Source of the DNA: Moesziomyces globuligerus
Lineage: Eukaryota; Basidiomycota; Ustilaginomycetes; Ustilaginales; Ustilaginaceae
Length of the DNA: 64,000 nt
Direction of reading: 5' to 3'
Assembly (NCBI GenBank): GCA_030849465.1
Contig: JARVLF010000017.1
Coordinates: 434,001-498,000 of the forward strand
Each line of letters begins with the position of its first letter. Within the stretch, counting starts at the first letter, position 1. This document shows positions 10,837 through 21,400 of the stretch, in pieces. The notes under the pieces were generated by a model that was not told the origin of the DNA, did not search any database, and was given only the letters and a program-made list of their open reading frames with translations. Position numbers and translations under genes: made by a program.

Positions 10837-11075
10837 GCAGAACATCGCTGCCGTTGCAGTGGTACCTCTCCATTCAATCACACGAGTCGATGAAAGGCTT
10901 TTGGAAGTGTGGAAATGTGACAGCCTGGCATGTACCGTGGATCGTGAGGATGTGATGATGACCAGGCGACCGGGCCGAAGGTGAGCGCTGATGACAGGCG
11001 CGCAATGGAATCTTTCTGGGCGATTCCAGAGCGAATACGAGGCCAAAAAAGGGAGAGAGAGAGATTAGATCCGAT

Positions 11076-11147
11076 GCTGTGCTGCGCTGTGCTGCGCTGT
11101 GCTGCGCTGTGCTGCGCTGTGCTGCGCTGTGCTGTGCTGTGCTGTGC
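11076..11147. repeat. 10-bp tandem repeat, unit GCTGCGCTGT
   Basis: Five exact head-to-tail copies of a 10-bp unit occupy 11081-11130. They are flanked by 5-bp GCTGT half units that continue to about 11147. The array lies in the gap between the Sro7-like gene and TPS2 and creates spurious Cys/Ala/Leu-rich ORFs in all frames. Confidence 0.9.
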
Positions 11148-11231
11148 AGCCGCCTGACGTCAAAAGCGCCGAATCGATGCGATTTTGGATTTGGGATTTT
11201 GGGCGCTGGCTCAACCGCAGCGAAAAGCGCA

Positions 11232-11273
11232 GCAGAGGACAGGCAGAGGACAGGCAGAGGACAGCACAGCGCA
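11232..11273. repeat. 11-bp tandem repeat, unit AGGACAGGCAG
   Basis: About three and a half copies of an 11-bp unit occur here, followed by degenerate CAGCACAG-type sequence. It is intergenic and has no obvious function. Confidence 0.75.
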
Positions 11274-11971
11274 GCACAGGGCAGCGCAACAACCCGTCTG
11301 GAACTTCTCACAAGATAGAGAGCAAGCGGCATCTCAGCTGTGTGAACGACTAAAAGCCAACGAAGCCTGGCCGATTCAATGCGGCCCAGCACCTCGCTGC
11401 ACGATCCACCGCATCGCTCCATCATCTCCCCCATCTCATCTCATCTCATCTCGTCTCCTTCACCCTGCGCCCTCCACCCTCCGTTTCATTCGCTTTCGGC
11501 ATCACTACCGCCATCAGTGATCGCCTTCTACGAAAGACCGTTGTTCGTAGCATCGCTCTTGCTCCGTCACACACCAGGCATCGTGGCGTCTGCAACGCTG
11601 CATAGCACAGTCACCCGCTGACTGATTCGCAAGCCGTCCCGCTGCTGCCAGGTCCAGTCACATCTGTGCACTCTTGCAGCGCAGTTGCAGTACTTCTCCC
11701 CTTCCCAAAAGCTCTCCCCCTCCACTTCTCACCAGCCACACACGCCAGTCGCCCCCTGCACGCTCAGCAGTGCTCCTGATAAGCACGGCCAAGACTTTCC
11801 TGAGCGGACTCGGCTCATGCATCGCTGCCGCGACATCGGACCGCATCTAGCGTAGACATCGCACAGCGCACGCACAGCATTTCAACAGTCAGCTCCCCCC
11901 AGCTCTATCCGCATTCACACTCCAAGCGCAGAGTACGCCAACCGCCGAGCGCATATCATAGCCGTGGCAAC

Positions 11972-14900
11972 ATGACCGCAGCCCCGGCGCCGTCCAACAA
12001 CATACACTCCAACGGCGCTGCCTCGCTCTCGCCGCAGGCTGCTCCACTCGATCGTCGTGGCTCCCTCACTCCCGGCGTCTTCTCAGAAGAGCCACCAGCG
12101 CTCGCAGCGGCTGCAGCTGCTTCCGCTTCCGCTTCCGCCGCCGCCTCCCAGCCTTCCAGCATCTCTCCCAACCCCGCTGCCGCTGCCTCTTCCACAGGGC
12201 TCACCAAGTCATCCCCTTCTGCATCCACCTCGCAAGACTCCAGCGTCGACTACTTCAAAGGCGTCGCCCCCATGCATACCTCTACGACCGACGCCGCTTC
12301 GGCCTCCTCCAGCACCAGTGGCCCCGCCCCAACCCTTTCTCTGAACCCCGCCCCTGGCTTCTCTTCGGGCGCCGAACTCAAAAGAGAGAGCGAAAAGGCC
12401 GAAGAGGAAATCATCTCGGCCTCCATCGCTCCCTCCTTCTCCCACTCCACTTCCAACGAGCCCAATGCTGCTGCTGCTGGCTCTCGGCCTATCCTCGGCA
12501 ACGCGACCGAGGTCGTCGCCTCGCCTGCCTCGTTCGTCCCCTCAAAGTCCATCGACCTCCGTCCCGATGGCATCGGCGGTATGGGCCTTGGCACCGCCGC
12601 AACCGGTGATCTCGGCGCCCAGGCCGAATTCGAGACGCTCGACGATATGCGCAAGGTCGTCAAGGAGCTCGAGGACGACTTCAATGCAAAGCACCCCGCG
12701 ATGCCCCTCAGCGGCCGCATCATCCACGTCAGCCATTACATCCCCTTCGAGATCCGCCCGCTCGCCGAAGTCGACTTTGAGCGCCAACGCGAAGAGAGGA
12801 TAGCCGCCACCGCCAGCGTCGCCGCCATGGCCGCCGCTGCTCGCGCGCGCAAAGCTGCCAAGCTCGCCGCCGAGGCTGAAAAGCGCGAAATGGAGGCTCA
12901 GCGCGAACTCCAGCGACAGGCCGGCCAGCTCGAGAGCGTCTCCCGCAAGAACAGCTTCCGCGTCAGCTCGCGCCGATCTTCCTTCGCTACCGGCTTTGGC
13001 ATGACCGGCCTCGAGGGGCAGGACTTCGAAGCCAGGCTGCGCGAGAACCAGGACCGCGCAAGGCGTCGCGCTGGTCGCAGGGCATGGATGATGACCGAAG
13101 TCGTCGACGATACCAGCGAGTGCTCCGAGGAGGACCGCTTCACCCCCATCAACTCCCGCAGAGGCTCCATGTGGTCCGCAGCCAGCCGTGCGAGCTTCAG
13201 CAGCTTCAACCAGGAGCCCTGGAGGCAGTGGACCGCCGGCAATGGCGTCAGCGACTACAACAGCCCCTTTGCCGACTCGCCTCCCACCGCCCCGCCTCAG
13301 CCCCAGTGGGTTCTCAAGCCTCGACGCGGCCATACTGCGCTCAACAGCGGCATTCGCAGCCTCTGCAGCACTCATCGTCAGACCTTCATCGGGTGGCCGG
13401 GCGACATCCAATTCGCTGCCCAGGCTCGCAACGACCAACGAGCCGACGCCTCCGAGACCACCGATGTCGAGAAGCGCGAGATCGAAGAGGTCCTCGCATC
13501 GCTCGACCAGGCCAGCGCTTGGACCGCACAGGAGGCTCCCATTGTTGGCGCTCCTATCAACCCTGAGTCCAACCAGCCCCCCGTCAGCAAGGTACCGGTG
13601 CCCGTCATGAACGGCACTGAGCCGGTCGGGTCCATGGATCCTCTTGCCAAGCCCAGCGCCGGAGCCGCGAGCTCGAATCTCGCTCAAGCTGCCACGGCTC
13701 GGGCTGCGGCAGCCAGGACAACGGACGACGAGGAACACGGCATCAAGTACGTGCCAGTCTGGCTCGACTACAACGTGGCGCACGGCCACTATGAGGGTTA
13801 CTGCAAGGCGACTCTCTGGCCGCTCTTCCACTATCTGCTGTGGCAGGACGTCAACTCGGAACGCCGCGCCTGGGAGGAGTACAGCTGGGAGGCCTACTAT
13901 GCCGCCAACGAAGCATTCGCAAAGCGCATCGCCAACGAGTACAGGCCAGGCGATCTGGTCTGGGTCCACGACTACCACTTACTGCTTGTCCCGCTCATGC
14001 TGCGCAAGCTCGTGCCCGATGCAGTCATCGGACTCTTCGTCCACGCACCCTTTCCGAGTAGCGAGGTGTTCCGCTGCCTGCCCAAGCGCAAGGAGATCCT
14101 CGAGGGCATGCTCGGCGCCGACCTGGCATGCTTCCAGGCCTTTTCCTACTCGCGTCACTTCCTCTCGTCTTGCATCCGCGTGTGCGGCTACGAAGCGTCG
14201 TCCAACGCCGTCGAGTCGGCCAACGGCCACGTGACCAACATCACGTACAATCCCATCGGCATCGACGCCGTCAAGATCGCCAAGGACAGCTCGTCGCAGG
14301 GCGTGCTGCCCAAGATCGAGGCGATCCGAGAGATGTACAAGGGCAAGAAGATCTTGGTTGGGCGGGACAAGCTGGATGTGGTGCGCGGCGTGGTGCAGAA
14401 GCTGCAGGCGTTCCACAAGTTCCTGGCCGAGTATCCCGAGTGGCGCAACAAGGTGGTGCTGATCCAGGTGACGGCGCCGGCGCTCAACGACTCGCCCAAG
14501 CTGGAGCGCCAGGTCTCGGAGCTCGTCTCGCACATCAACGGCGAGTTTGGCTCGCTCAGCTTCACGCCCGTGCACCACTACCACCAGATCATCGACCGCG
14601 ACGAGTACTTTGCGCTGCTGTCCGTAGCGGACCTGGCGCTGATCACGTCGGTGCGCGACGGCATGAACACGACGTCGATGGAGTACATCATCTGCCAGAA
14701 CCGCTTCAACAAGAGCCCGCTCATTCTCAGCGAGTTCACGGGTACGGCGGGCCGCATGCGCTCGGCGATCCAGGTGAACCCGTGGAACATCTTTGGCGTG
14801 GCCAAGGCGATCGACTACGCGCTGCGGCTGTCGGACGAGGAGAAGCGCGCGCGCCACGATCAGCTGTACCACCAGGTGGTGATGCACACGTCGCACACGT

Positions 14901-15994
14901 GGGCCGCCGGCCTGGTCAAGCAGCTGCTGGCGCGGCTGCACTCGGAGCACTCTGCGCATCTGACGCCGCCGCTGGACCGCAAGGAGATGGTGGCCAAGTA
15001 TCGGAATGCGCAGAAGCGGCTGCTGCTGCTCGACTACGACGGCACGCTGACGCCCATCGTCAAGGTGCCCGAGATGGCGCTGCCGTCGAAGCGGCTGCTC
15101 GAGGCGTTAGAGGTGCTGTCGCAGGATCCGCGCAACGTGATCTACATCATCTCTGGCCGCGACGGTGCGTTCCTGGGCAAGCATCTGGGGCAGTTCAGCG
15201 GCATCGGCTTCTCTGCCGAGCACGGCGGGTTTGTCAAGGAGCCGGGGCAGGACGAGTGGCACAACCTGACGCAGGAGCTCGACATGACGTGGATGAAGGA
15301 CATCCGCAGCGTGTTTGAGTACTACACGGAGCGGACGGCGGGGAGCGTGATCGAGCAGAAGAAGAGTGCGATCACGTGGCACTACCGCGGAGCCGATCCG
15401 GACTTTGGCTCGTTCCAGGCCAAGGAGTGCCAGGCGCATCTGGAGAACCTGACGTCGCAGAACAAGCTGGCGATCGAGGTGCTGGTGGGCAAGAAGAACC
15501 TCGAGGTGCGTCCGCTGGCGATCAACAAGGGCGAGATTGTGAAGCGCATCCTGTACGACCATCCGGATGCGGAGTTTGTCTTCTGCGCGGGCGACGACAA
15601 GACGGACGAAGACATGTTCCGCACGCTCTTCAACCTCGCGCCCTCGAGTCCCGAGGTGGAGGTGCAGGATGGGGGCGCGGCGGCTACGGCGGCCGGAGCG
15701 GCGTCGGTGCTGGCGGGGCCGACGACGAGGCTCGAGGCGGTGCGCAAGGAGGCGGCGCTGGTCATCTCGCCGCCGACGCCGCTCAAGGCGAATACGCCGA
15801 TGGGCAGTCCGAAGAAGCTCAAGCTCACGCGGCAGGCGATCTACACCACCATGATCGGGCCCAACAACCGCAAGACGCTCGCCGAGTGGCACGTGGATGC
15901 GTGCCAGCGCATCATCGACAGCCTTGCCGAAATGGCGGGTTTGGCGGATCCCGCGGCGGATCCGCCGTCCGACTCGGCGGTTGAGGAGAACTGA
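11972..15994 (+). CDS. TPS2: trehalose-6-phosphate phosphatase (Tps2-type, GT20-like + HAD domains)
   Basis: Tps2 dephosphorylates trehalose-6-phosphate to trehalose in the cytosolic trehalose synthase complex. The ORF is open throughout (1340 residues). The first 240 residues are Ser/Ala/Pro-rich. A GT20-like domain follows; it starts at about 250 (GRIIHVSHYIPFEI), is split by a long Ala- and Arg/Ser-rich insertion of about 170 residues, and resumes at about 450. It contains LVWVHDYHLLL and LITSVRDGMNT. The HAD phosphatase domain begins at about 1015. The nucleophile motif DYDGT is intact with D1021 and D1023, and the metal-binding GDDKTDED motif has D1208/D1209. An active phosphatase is therefore expected, which separates it from the regulatory Tps3/Tsl1 type. 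Order and spacing match yeast Tps2. The gene converges with the ING gene 115 bp downstream. Confidence 0.93.
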   Translation: MTAAPAPSNNIHSNGAASLSPQAAPLDRRGSLTPGVFSEEPPALAAAAAASASASAAASQPSSISPNPAAAASSTGLTKSSPSASTSQDSSVDYFKGVAPMHTSTTDAASASSSTSGPAPTLSLNPAPGFSSGAELKRESEKAEEEIISASIAPSFSHSTSNEPNAAAAGSRPILGNATEVVASPASFVPSKSIDLRPDGIGGMGLGTAATGDLGAQAEFETLDDMRKVVKELEDDFNAKHPAMPLSGRIIHVSHYIPFEIRPLAEVDFERQREERIAATASVAAMAAAARARKAAKLAAEAEKREMEAQRELQRQAGQLESVSRKNSFRVSSRRSSFATGFGMTGLEGQDFEARLRENQDRARRRAGRRAWMMTEVVDDTSECSEEDRFTPINSRRGSMWSAASRASFSSFNQEPWRQWTAGNGVSDYNSPFADSPPTAPPQPQWVLKPRRGHTALNSGIRSLCSTHRQTFIGWPGDIQFAAQARNDQRADASETTDVEKREIEEVLASLDQASAWTAQEAPIVGAPINPESNQPPVSKVPVPVMNGTEPVGSMDPLAKPSAGAASSNLAQAATARAAAARTTDDEEHGIKYVPVWLDYNVAHGHYEGYCKATLWPLFHYLLWQDVNSERRAWEEYSWEAYYAANEAFAKRIANEYRPGDLVWVHDYHLLLVPLMLRKLVPDAVIGLFVHAPFPSSEVFRCLPKRKEILEGMLGADLACFQAFSYSRHFLSSCIRVCGYEASSNAVESANGHVTNITYNPIGIDAVKIAKDSSSQGVLPKIEAIREMYKGKKILVGRDKLDVVRGVVQKLQAFHKFLAEYPEWRNKVVLIQVTAPALNDSPKLERQVSELVSHINGEFGSLSFTPVHHYHQIIDRDEYFALLSVADLALITSVRDGMNTTSMEYIICQNRFNKSPLILSEFTGTAGRMRSAIQVNPWNIFGVAKAIDYALRLSDEEKRARHDQLYHQVVMHTSHTWAAGLVKQLLARLHSEHSAHLTPPLDRKEMVAKYRNAQKRLLLLDYDGTLTPIVKVPEMALPSKRLLEALEVLSQDPRNVIYIISGRDGAFLGKHLGQFSGIGFSAEHGGFVKEPGQDEWHNLTQELDMTWMKDIRSVFEYYTERTAGSVIEQKKSAITWHYRGADPDFGSFQAKECQAHLENLTSQNKLAIEVLVGKKNLEVRPLAINKGEIVKRILYDHPDAEFVFCAGDDKTDEDMFRTLFNLAPSSPEVEVQDGGAAATAAGAASVLAGPTTRLEAVRKEAALVISPPTPLKANTPMGSPKKLKLTRQAIYTTMIGPNNRKTLAEWHVDACQRIIDSLAEMAGLADPAADPPSDSAVEEN

Positions 15995-16109
15995 GTTGCG
16001 TCGGCGGCGGTGGTGGCAAGATGGGCATGTGCAATGAATGACTTTGTTGTTCTGTTGCTTGGGTTTTGCAGTGTGGGGGGTGATACAAGTACAGGGGATG
16101 GTATGGAGT

Positions 16110-17726
16110 TTAGCGTTTGTTTGGGGGGATGTGTTTTGCGTTGGGGGGGATTTGAGTTCCTGGGCCCTTCCAATTGGGAGGGGAGCAGAAGCGACAGAAC
16201 CAGTCTGCTTTGGGGGGGATGGTGAGGCCTACGCAGGCGTAGTGGAACCATTCGATGGGGCAGTCTGGATTGTCGCAGGCGACCATTTCGTCGAAGGAGA
16301 TTTGGTCGCAGTAGCAGTAGGTTGGTTCTGTTGGATCGTAGGGCATTTCGGAAGTGTCTGGTGCTACTAGGGCGTGACCGGTTGTATGGGTTTGTTGTTT
16401 GGAACGACGGCCACCCTTTTGTGGGGATAGTGGATGTGGTTTTCGTTGTCGCGAGGGTTTGGAACTCGATGGTGGGATGGATCGAGATCTTGAGCGGCTT
16501 CGAGGTTTCGGTGAGGGTGAATTAGCAAGTGCAGCTTGAGCGAGTTTCGGTGTCGTTTGACTTCGAGACGATCGTCGTGCTCCAGCCGCTTTGGTCAGAG
16601 ATGCACTTTCGGCTTCCGCACTCACACCCGTCGACTCTGCTTCCACTGCCACATCAGCCGCAACATCGATGCCAAGTCCAAGTGCTTCCCTCGCCCCGCG
16701 CGACTCCTCCGTCCCAGACCGAAGCCCCAGCAGGATACTCGATTCCAGCTTAGCAATATCACCGTCCAAACGACGAATATGCCGATCAATCCACTCGTAC
16801 GTCGTCGCCGCCAACCCCATCTTCTCCTCGCCCGCCTTGACCGTCTCGTTGACCGCCTGCGATATCCGCCTCAACACCTCCCTCCTCTCATCCCTCCCCA
16901 TCACCCCCTCCCGCACCTCGTCGTTTTCTTGATCCGGGTGTGGGATCGAGGCGAGCAGTGTATCCGCTTCATCCTCACTCCCCGCCTTGTCCATCCTTGT
17001 GGGGGCGGATTCGAGGTGGGTGTGCAGGGAGAGGCGGGCGGAGCGATAGGCCGACATGTCGTGGACGATGTTGGCGAGGCGCGAGTGCACCTGCCCCTCG
17101 AGTTCGCGCATGAGGGCGAGCGAGCGATGCACCTCGAGCGGGAGCTGTTGAACGATCTCAAAGTACTCGTCGGTCCAGCGCGCGTGCAGGTCGTCTTCCT
17201 CCTTCTGGTGGCGTGCGCGCTGCCTGTCCTCCTCGGTCGGCTCTGCAGTCTTTTCGCGTTGCGCTTCTGGCTCGACTCTGGATGGGGTGGGTGGGTGTGT
17301 GTCGGACTCGGCATCCGAGGTGAGCAGCTTGGGCCGGCGCGTGCGCTTGCGTATCGAAGGTGCCTCGTCGTGCTCCTCGTCGTCTTGCTCGTCGTCCGTC
17401 AGGCTGGGTAGTGGCGCGTAGTACGATGTCTGCGCGGGCCGCGAGCGTTTGGGCCTCGAGGTCGCCTGCTGACTCGGCTCTGCGGCCGAGACAGCTTGAA
17501 CAGCGTCGTCGGCCTCGACTTGGGATGCGGCGAGGTAGTCGTCTTCGTCGTCGGCGTCGGCATCGAGTTTCTCGTCGTAAGGTGCATCCTCGTCCTCCTC
17601 GTCTGTGTTCTCGGCGGGGTCGCTGATGACAAAGGTGCGCGGCGCCGACCGCCGGGTTGCGCGAGAAGGCGACTCGGAGAGCGAGGCCGAGGGCTTGCGC
17701 TTGCGCGGCGAGGAGGGCGCCGACAT
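16110..17726 (-). CDS. ING-family PHD-finger chromatin protein
   Basis: ING proteins (yeast Yng1, Yng2, Pho23) read H3K4 methylation and recruit histone acetyltransferase or deacetylase complexes. The ATG at 17726 gives 538 residues; an in-frame ATG-type extension of nine codons exists upstream but is less typical. An acidic, Ser-rich N-terminal region leads into an ING helical region at about 190-340, with segments [20 protein letters not shown] and [13 protein letters not shown]. Ser/Arg- and Lys-rich linkers follow. The C-terminal PHD finger spans about 468-516 and has the Cys4-His-Cys3 pattern. It contains the [16 protein letters not shown] and [10 protein letters not shown] segments and WFCRFC. 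I cannot assign it to one of the three yeast paralogues. It is divergent from SMC1. Confidence 0.9.
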   Translation of the reverse strand: MSAPSSPRKRKPSASLSESPSRATRRSAPRTFVISDPAENTDEEDEDAPYDEKLDADADDEDDYLAASQVEADDAVQAVSAAEPSQQATSRPKRSRPAQTSYYAPLPSLTDDEQDDEEHDEAPSIRKRTRRPKLLTSDAESDTHPPTPSRVEPEAQREKTAEPTEEDRQRARHQKEEDDLHARWTDEYFEIVQQLPLEVHRSLALMRELEGQVHSRLANIVHDMSAYRSARLSLHTHLESAPTRMDKAGSEDEADTLLASIPHPDQENDEVREGVMGRDERREVLRRISQAVNETVKAGEEKMGLAATTYEWIDRHIRRLDGDIAKLESSILLGLRSGTEESRGAREALGLGIDVAADVAVEAESTGVSAEAESASLTKAAGARRSSRSQTTPKLAQAALANSPSPKPRSRSRSRSIPPSSSKPSRQRKPHPLSPQKGGRRSKQQTHTTGHALVAPDTSEMPYDPTEPTYCYCDQISFDEMVACDNPDCPIEWFHYACVGLTIPPKADWFCRFCSPPNWKGPGTQIPPNAKHIPPNKR

Positions 17727-17900
17727 GGCTGACAGCAGCCCCACGCGGAGCACCAGTAGTTTGCTAGATGAAAGGAGTGCGAGATCGCAGTGCTGTGTGC
17801 ATCGTCGTCGTTAAAGTGTTGGATGCGGCGGTGATGAGGAGGTCGACACGAACAAGACGGCTGCAGCCAAGCCCGAATGGCGCAAGATCTGACAGCGACG

Positions 17901-17939
17901 CTTGCTGCGCTTGCTGCGCTTGCTGCGTTTGCTGCGCTT
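17901..17939. repeat. 9-bp tandem repeat, unit CTTGCTGCG
   Basis: Four near-identical copies lie head to tail; the third has a T in place of C. They fall in the shared upstream region of the ING and SMC1 genes. Confidence 0.8.
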
Positions 17940-18160
17940 GGGCCGAGTGGAGGCGATTGAGGATTTCGAGATTGGAGCGGTTCAGGGTGCAGCAGCTGAG
18001 CTGCGCGTGGAGCATTTTAGCAGCGCAACACGCGTTGGCTCAAAGCCCAAAAAACGAGAGCCGAACAGCGACGCGCGCGAGCAAAGTGCAAAAGACGCGT
18101 TGAGTGGACGCGCGCGTCAGCTCAGCCTCGCCGCCTTCCCACAATTCAGCTCAGCTCCGA

Positions 18161-18213
18161 CCAGACCAGAGCTCACCAGAGCTCACCAGAGCTCACCAGA
18201 GCTCACCAGAGCC
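18161..18213. repeat. 10-bp tandem repeat, unit GCTCACCAGA
   Basis: Four exact copies occupy 18171-18210 with partial copies on both sides. They lie about 225-275 bp upstream of the SMC1 ATG, possibly in its 5' leader. Confidence 0.9.
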
Positions 18214-18435
18214 CAACACTTCGCCTCGCCTCAACGCATCGGCTTCGAGGACAACATCACCATCGACCACCTCCTCCGTACCCATCACTGCCGACGCACA
18301 CGCGCCCCACCTCTCGCTCATCGTCAACCTGCATCGCTGCCCGGCGGGCACCACCCGACTCCTCCGCCACCTCCGCATAGAGCCCTAGACGCATCCTCCG
18401 AGAGGGCATTCGCCCCTCGCATACCTGGCGCCGCC

Positions 18436-21400
18436 ATGCCGCTCAAACGCCTCGAGATCGAAAACTTCAAGTCCTACCGCGGCCACCAGGTCGTTGGTCC
18501 CTTCAATGCCTTCACCGCCGTCATCGGCCCCAACGGCAGCGGCAAGTCCAACCTCATGGACGCCATCTCGTTCGTCCTCGGCGTCCGCTCCGCACAGCTC
18601 CGCTCCAGCCAGCTAAAGGACCTCATCTTCCGCGGTCGCAAGATGGCCAGAGCCGGCGACGAGCCTCTCGGGGACGACCAAGATGCGCCCGCCTCGGCTT
18701 CCGACGACGACGGCGGCGATGACGACGACCAGGGCGAGGGCACCGCCACCAAGGCGAGCGTCACCGCCATCTACGAGGACAACAAGGGCTATGAACACCG
18801 CTTCCAGCGCACCATCACCCTCGCAGGCTCCAGCGAGTACCGCTACAACGGCAGGTCCATCCAGTACGCACAGTACAACACCAAGCTGGAGCAGTTCAAC
18901 ATCCTCGTAAAGGCAAAAAACTTCCTCGTCTTCCAGGGCGACGTCGAGGCCGTCGCCTCCCAGGGCTCCAAGGAGCTCAGTCGCCTCATCGATCAGATCA
19001 GCGGCTCGCTCGAGCTCAAGGACGAGTACGAGCGCGCCAAGGACGCTCAGGAACGCGCCACGGACAACTCGACCTTCAACTTCAACAAGCGTCGCGGCAT
19101 CAACTCGGAACTCAAGCAGTTCCGCGAGCAGAAGAGCGAGGCCGACAAGTTCGAACGCCTCCAGAACGAGCGCGTACAGCACATCCTCAACCACATCCTC
19201 TGGCGCCTCTACCACATCAACGACGACATTGAGCTCAACACCGAGTTCGTCAAGGGCCAGGCAAAGAACATGCGCCCGCTCCGCACAGACCACAAGAAGG
19301 CCGACGACGCCGTTCAGAAGGCAAGGCGCGACCAGGGCCAGACCCAGTCCGAGATCCTCCAGCTCGACAAGGCCATCAAGCGCAAGCAGCGCGACATCGA
19401 AGACCTCCGCCCCACCCTCGACGCATACGAGGAGAAGATCGCCATCTCCCGCAAGAAGCTCGACAACGGCGCGCGCATGACCGAGCAGGTGGAGCGCGAT
19501 CTCGAAAAGCAGCGCGCCAACCTCGCCAAGCTCGAGCGCGACCACCAGACCGTGCAGCGCGCCGCCGATCGCGCCGCCGAGGAGCAGCAGCGCGCGCTCG
19601 AGTCCGCCGGCCTCACGCTCAGCGAGGCCGACCTCGGCGAGTACCACAACCTCAAGGCCCAGGCCAACCTCGAGGCCGTCGCCGAGCGCCAGGAGCTCGA
19701 CGGCCTCAAGCGCGACGCGAGGATCCGCACCGACGCTGTCAAGGACGCCGAGGACAAGTTAGGCCAGTTTGCCAAACAGAACGACAAGCTGCAGGGCGAA
19801 GAGGCCACGCTCGCCGAACGACACGCCTCGCTCGAGGCCAAGCGCAGCCAGATCGACGCCGATCTCACCGCCGCGCGCGCCGAGCTCGCCAAGACGCAGG
19901 CAAAGCACACGGCCATCAACCAGCGCGAAACCAAGCTCAACGACACGCTCCAGGTGTGCTACAACAAGCTCCTCCAGGCGGGCAACGAGCTCAAGGAGGT
20001 CGAGCGCGAGGCCGCCATGAAGGAGACCATGGCCAAGCTCCAGCGCATCTTCCCCGGCGTCCGCGGCCGCGTCGTCGACCTCTGCAAGCCCGTGCAGCGC
20101 AAGTACGACACGGCCATCGCCACCGTCCTCGGCCGCAACACGGACGCCATCGTCGTCGACCACGAAAAGACCGCCATCGACTGCATCGAGTATCTGCGCA
20201 ACACGCGCGCCGGCCAGGCTACCTTTTTGCCGCTCGATCGCATCCAGGCCAAGCCCATCAACGACCGCCTCCGCAGCATCGCCCGCGGCGCGCGTCTCGC
20301 CGTCGACGTGATCCAGTTCGACGCCGCCATCGAGCGTGCCATCCACCACGCGTGCGGCAACGCGCTCGTTTGCGACACCATGGACATCGCCCGCAGCGTT
20401 GTCTACGACAAGAAGGTCGACGCCAAGGCCGTCACGCTCGAGGGCACGGTGATCCACAAGAGCGGTCTCATCACCGGCGGCCAGTCCAGCTCGTCCGGCG
20501 GCAAGAGGTGGGAGGAGCGCGAACTGCAGGGCCTCACCACCCAGCGCGACAAGTGCCTCGCCGAGCTCAAGCAGCTCCAGACCGAGAAGCGCGCGCTCGT
20601 CGGCGACGACGAGATGGTGGCCAACATCGCGCGCCTCGAGTCGGACCTGCGCTCGGTGCAGGACGAGGTGGCGGCGGCGCACACGCGTCTCGGCGGCGTT
20701 CGCGACGAGCTCAAGAACATCGTCAAGCAGACGGCCGAGCTCCAGCCCAAGCTGCGCTCGGCGCGCAGCGAGCTCGAAAAGCTGCAGCGCAAGATGGCGC
20801 GGCTCGAGGCGGTGGTCGACCGTGCCGAGGACGGCATCTTTTCCGCCTTTTGCGCGCGCATCGGCGTGGACAACATCCGCGAGTACGAGGCGCGGCAGGT
20901 GCGGCTGATGGAGCGCCAGAGCGATGCGCGGCTCGAGTTCGAGGCGCAGCTCGCGCGCCTCACGCACCAGGCCAACTTTGAGCGCCAGCAGATCGGCACC
21001 ACCGAGGAGCGGCTCGAGACGCTGCGCGCGGCCATCGCGCGCGAGGGCGACAAGCTGCGCGCGTGGCAGGCGCAGAAGCAGGCCAAGCAGGACGAGCTGG
21101 ACGGCATGCAGGCCGAGGCGGCCGAGATGGCCGAGCAGCTCGCCGAGCTCCAGACGCTGCACGAGGCCAAGAAGGCGACGCTCGACGAGCGACGCACCGA
21201 GCTCGCCAAGGCGGCGCGGCTGCTCGACTCGCTGGGCAAGGAGATCGCGGCGCGCAACGACGAGATCGAGCGGCTGGGATCCGAGCGCGCGGCCATCTAC
21301 CGACGGTGTCGTCTCGAGGAGATTGCGCTGCCGCTGCTCAAGGGCTCGTTGGCCAAGGTCGGGCTGGAGGAGACGATCGATGTGGAGCCGATGGATGTGG

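Larger units (their letters stand above)
10837..11971. other. intergenic region, Sro7-like to TPS2
   Basis: This 1.1 kb region holds the 3' flank of the Sro7-like gene and the promoter/5' leader of TPS2. It contains two short tandem repeats (11076-11147 and 11232-11273) and a pyrimidine-rich stretch with CATCT repeats around 11410-11470. No convincing gene was found. Confidence 0.5.
17727..18435. other. divergent promoter region, ING / SMC1
   Basis: This 709 bp region separates two divergent genes. The SMC1 reading frame happens to stay open upstream to 17902, but that part is Leu/Arg- then Pro/His-rich and unlike SMC N termini. The region carries two short tandem repeats (17901-17939 and 18161-18213). 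Confidence 0.55.

Noticed and set aside
8926..11046. 706-codon minus-strand ORF antisense to the Sro7-like gene
   Set aside because: Its Arg/Ala/His-rich composition and exact overlap with a recognised gene mark it as a shadow frame.
17902..18435. N-terminal extension of SMC1 by 178 residues
   Set aside because: The frame is open, but the translation is Leu/Arg repeats and Pro/His-rich sequence. The ATG at 18436 gives the canonical Smc1 N terminus.
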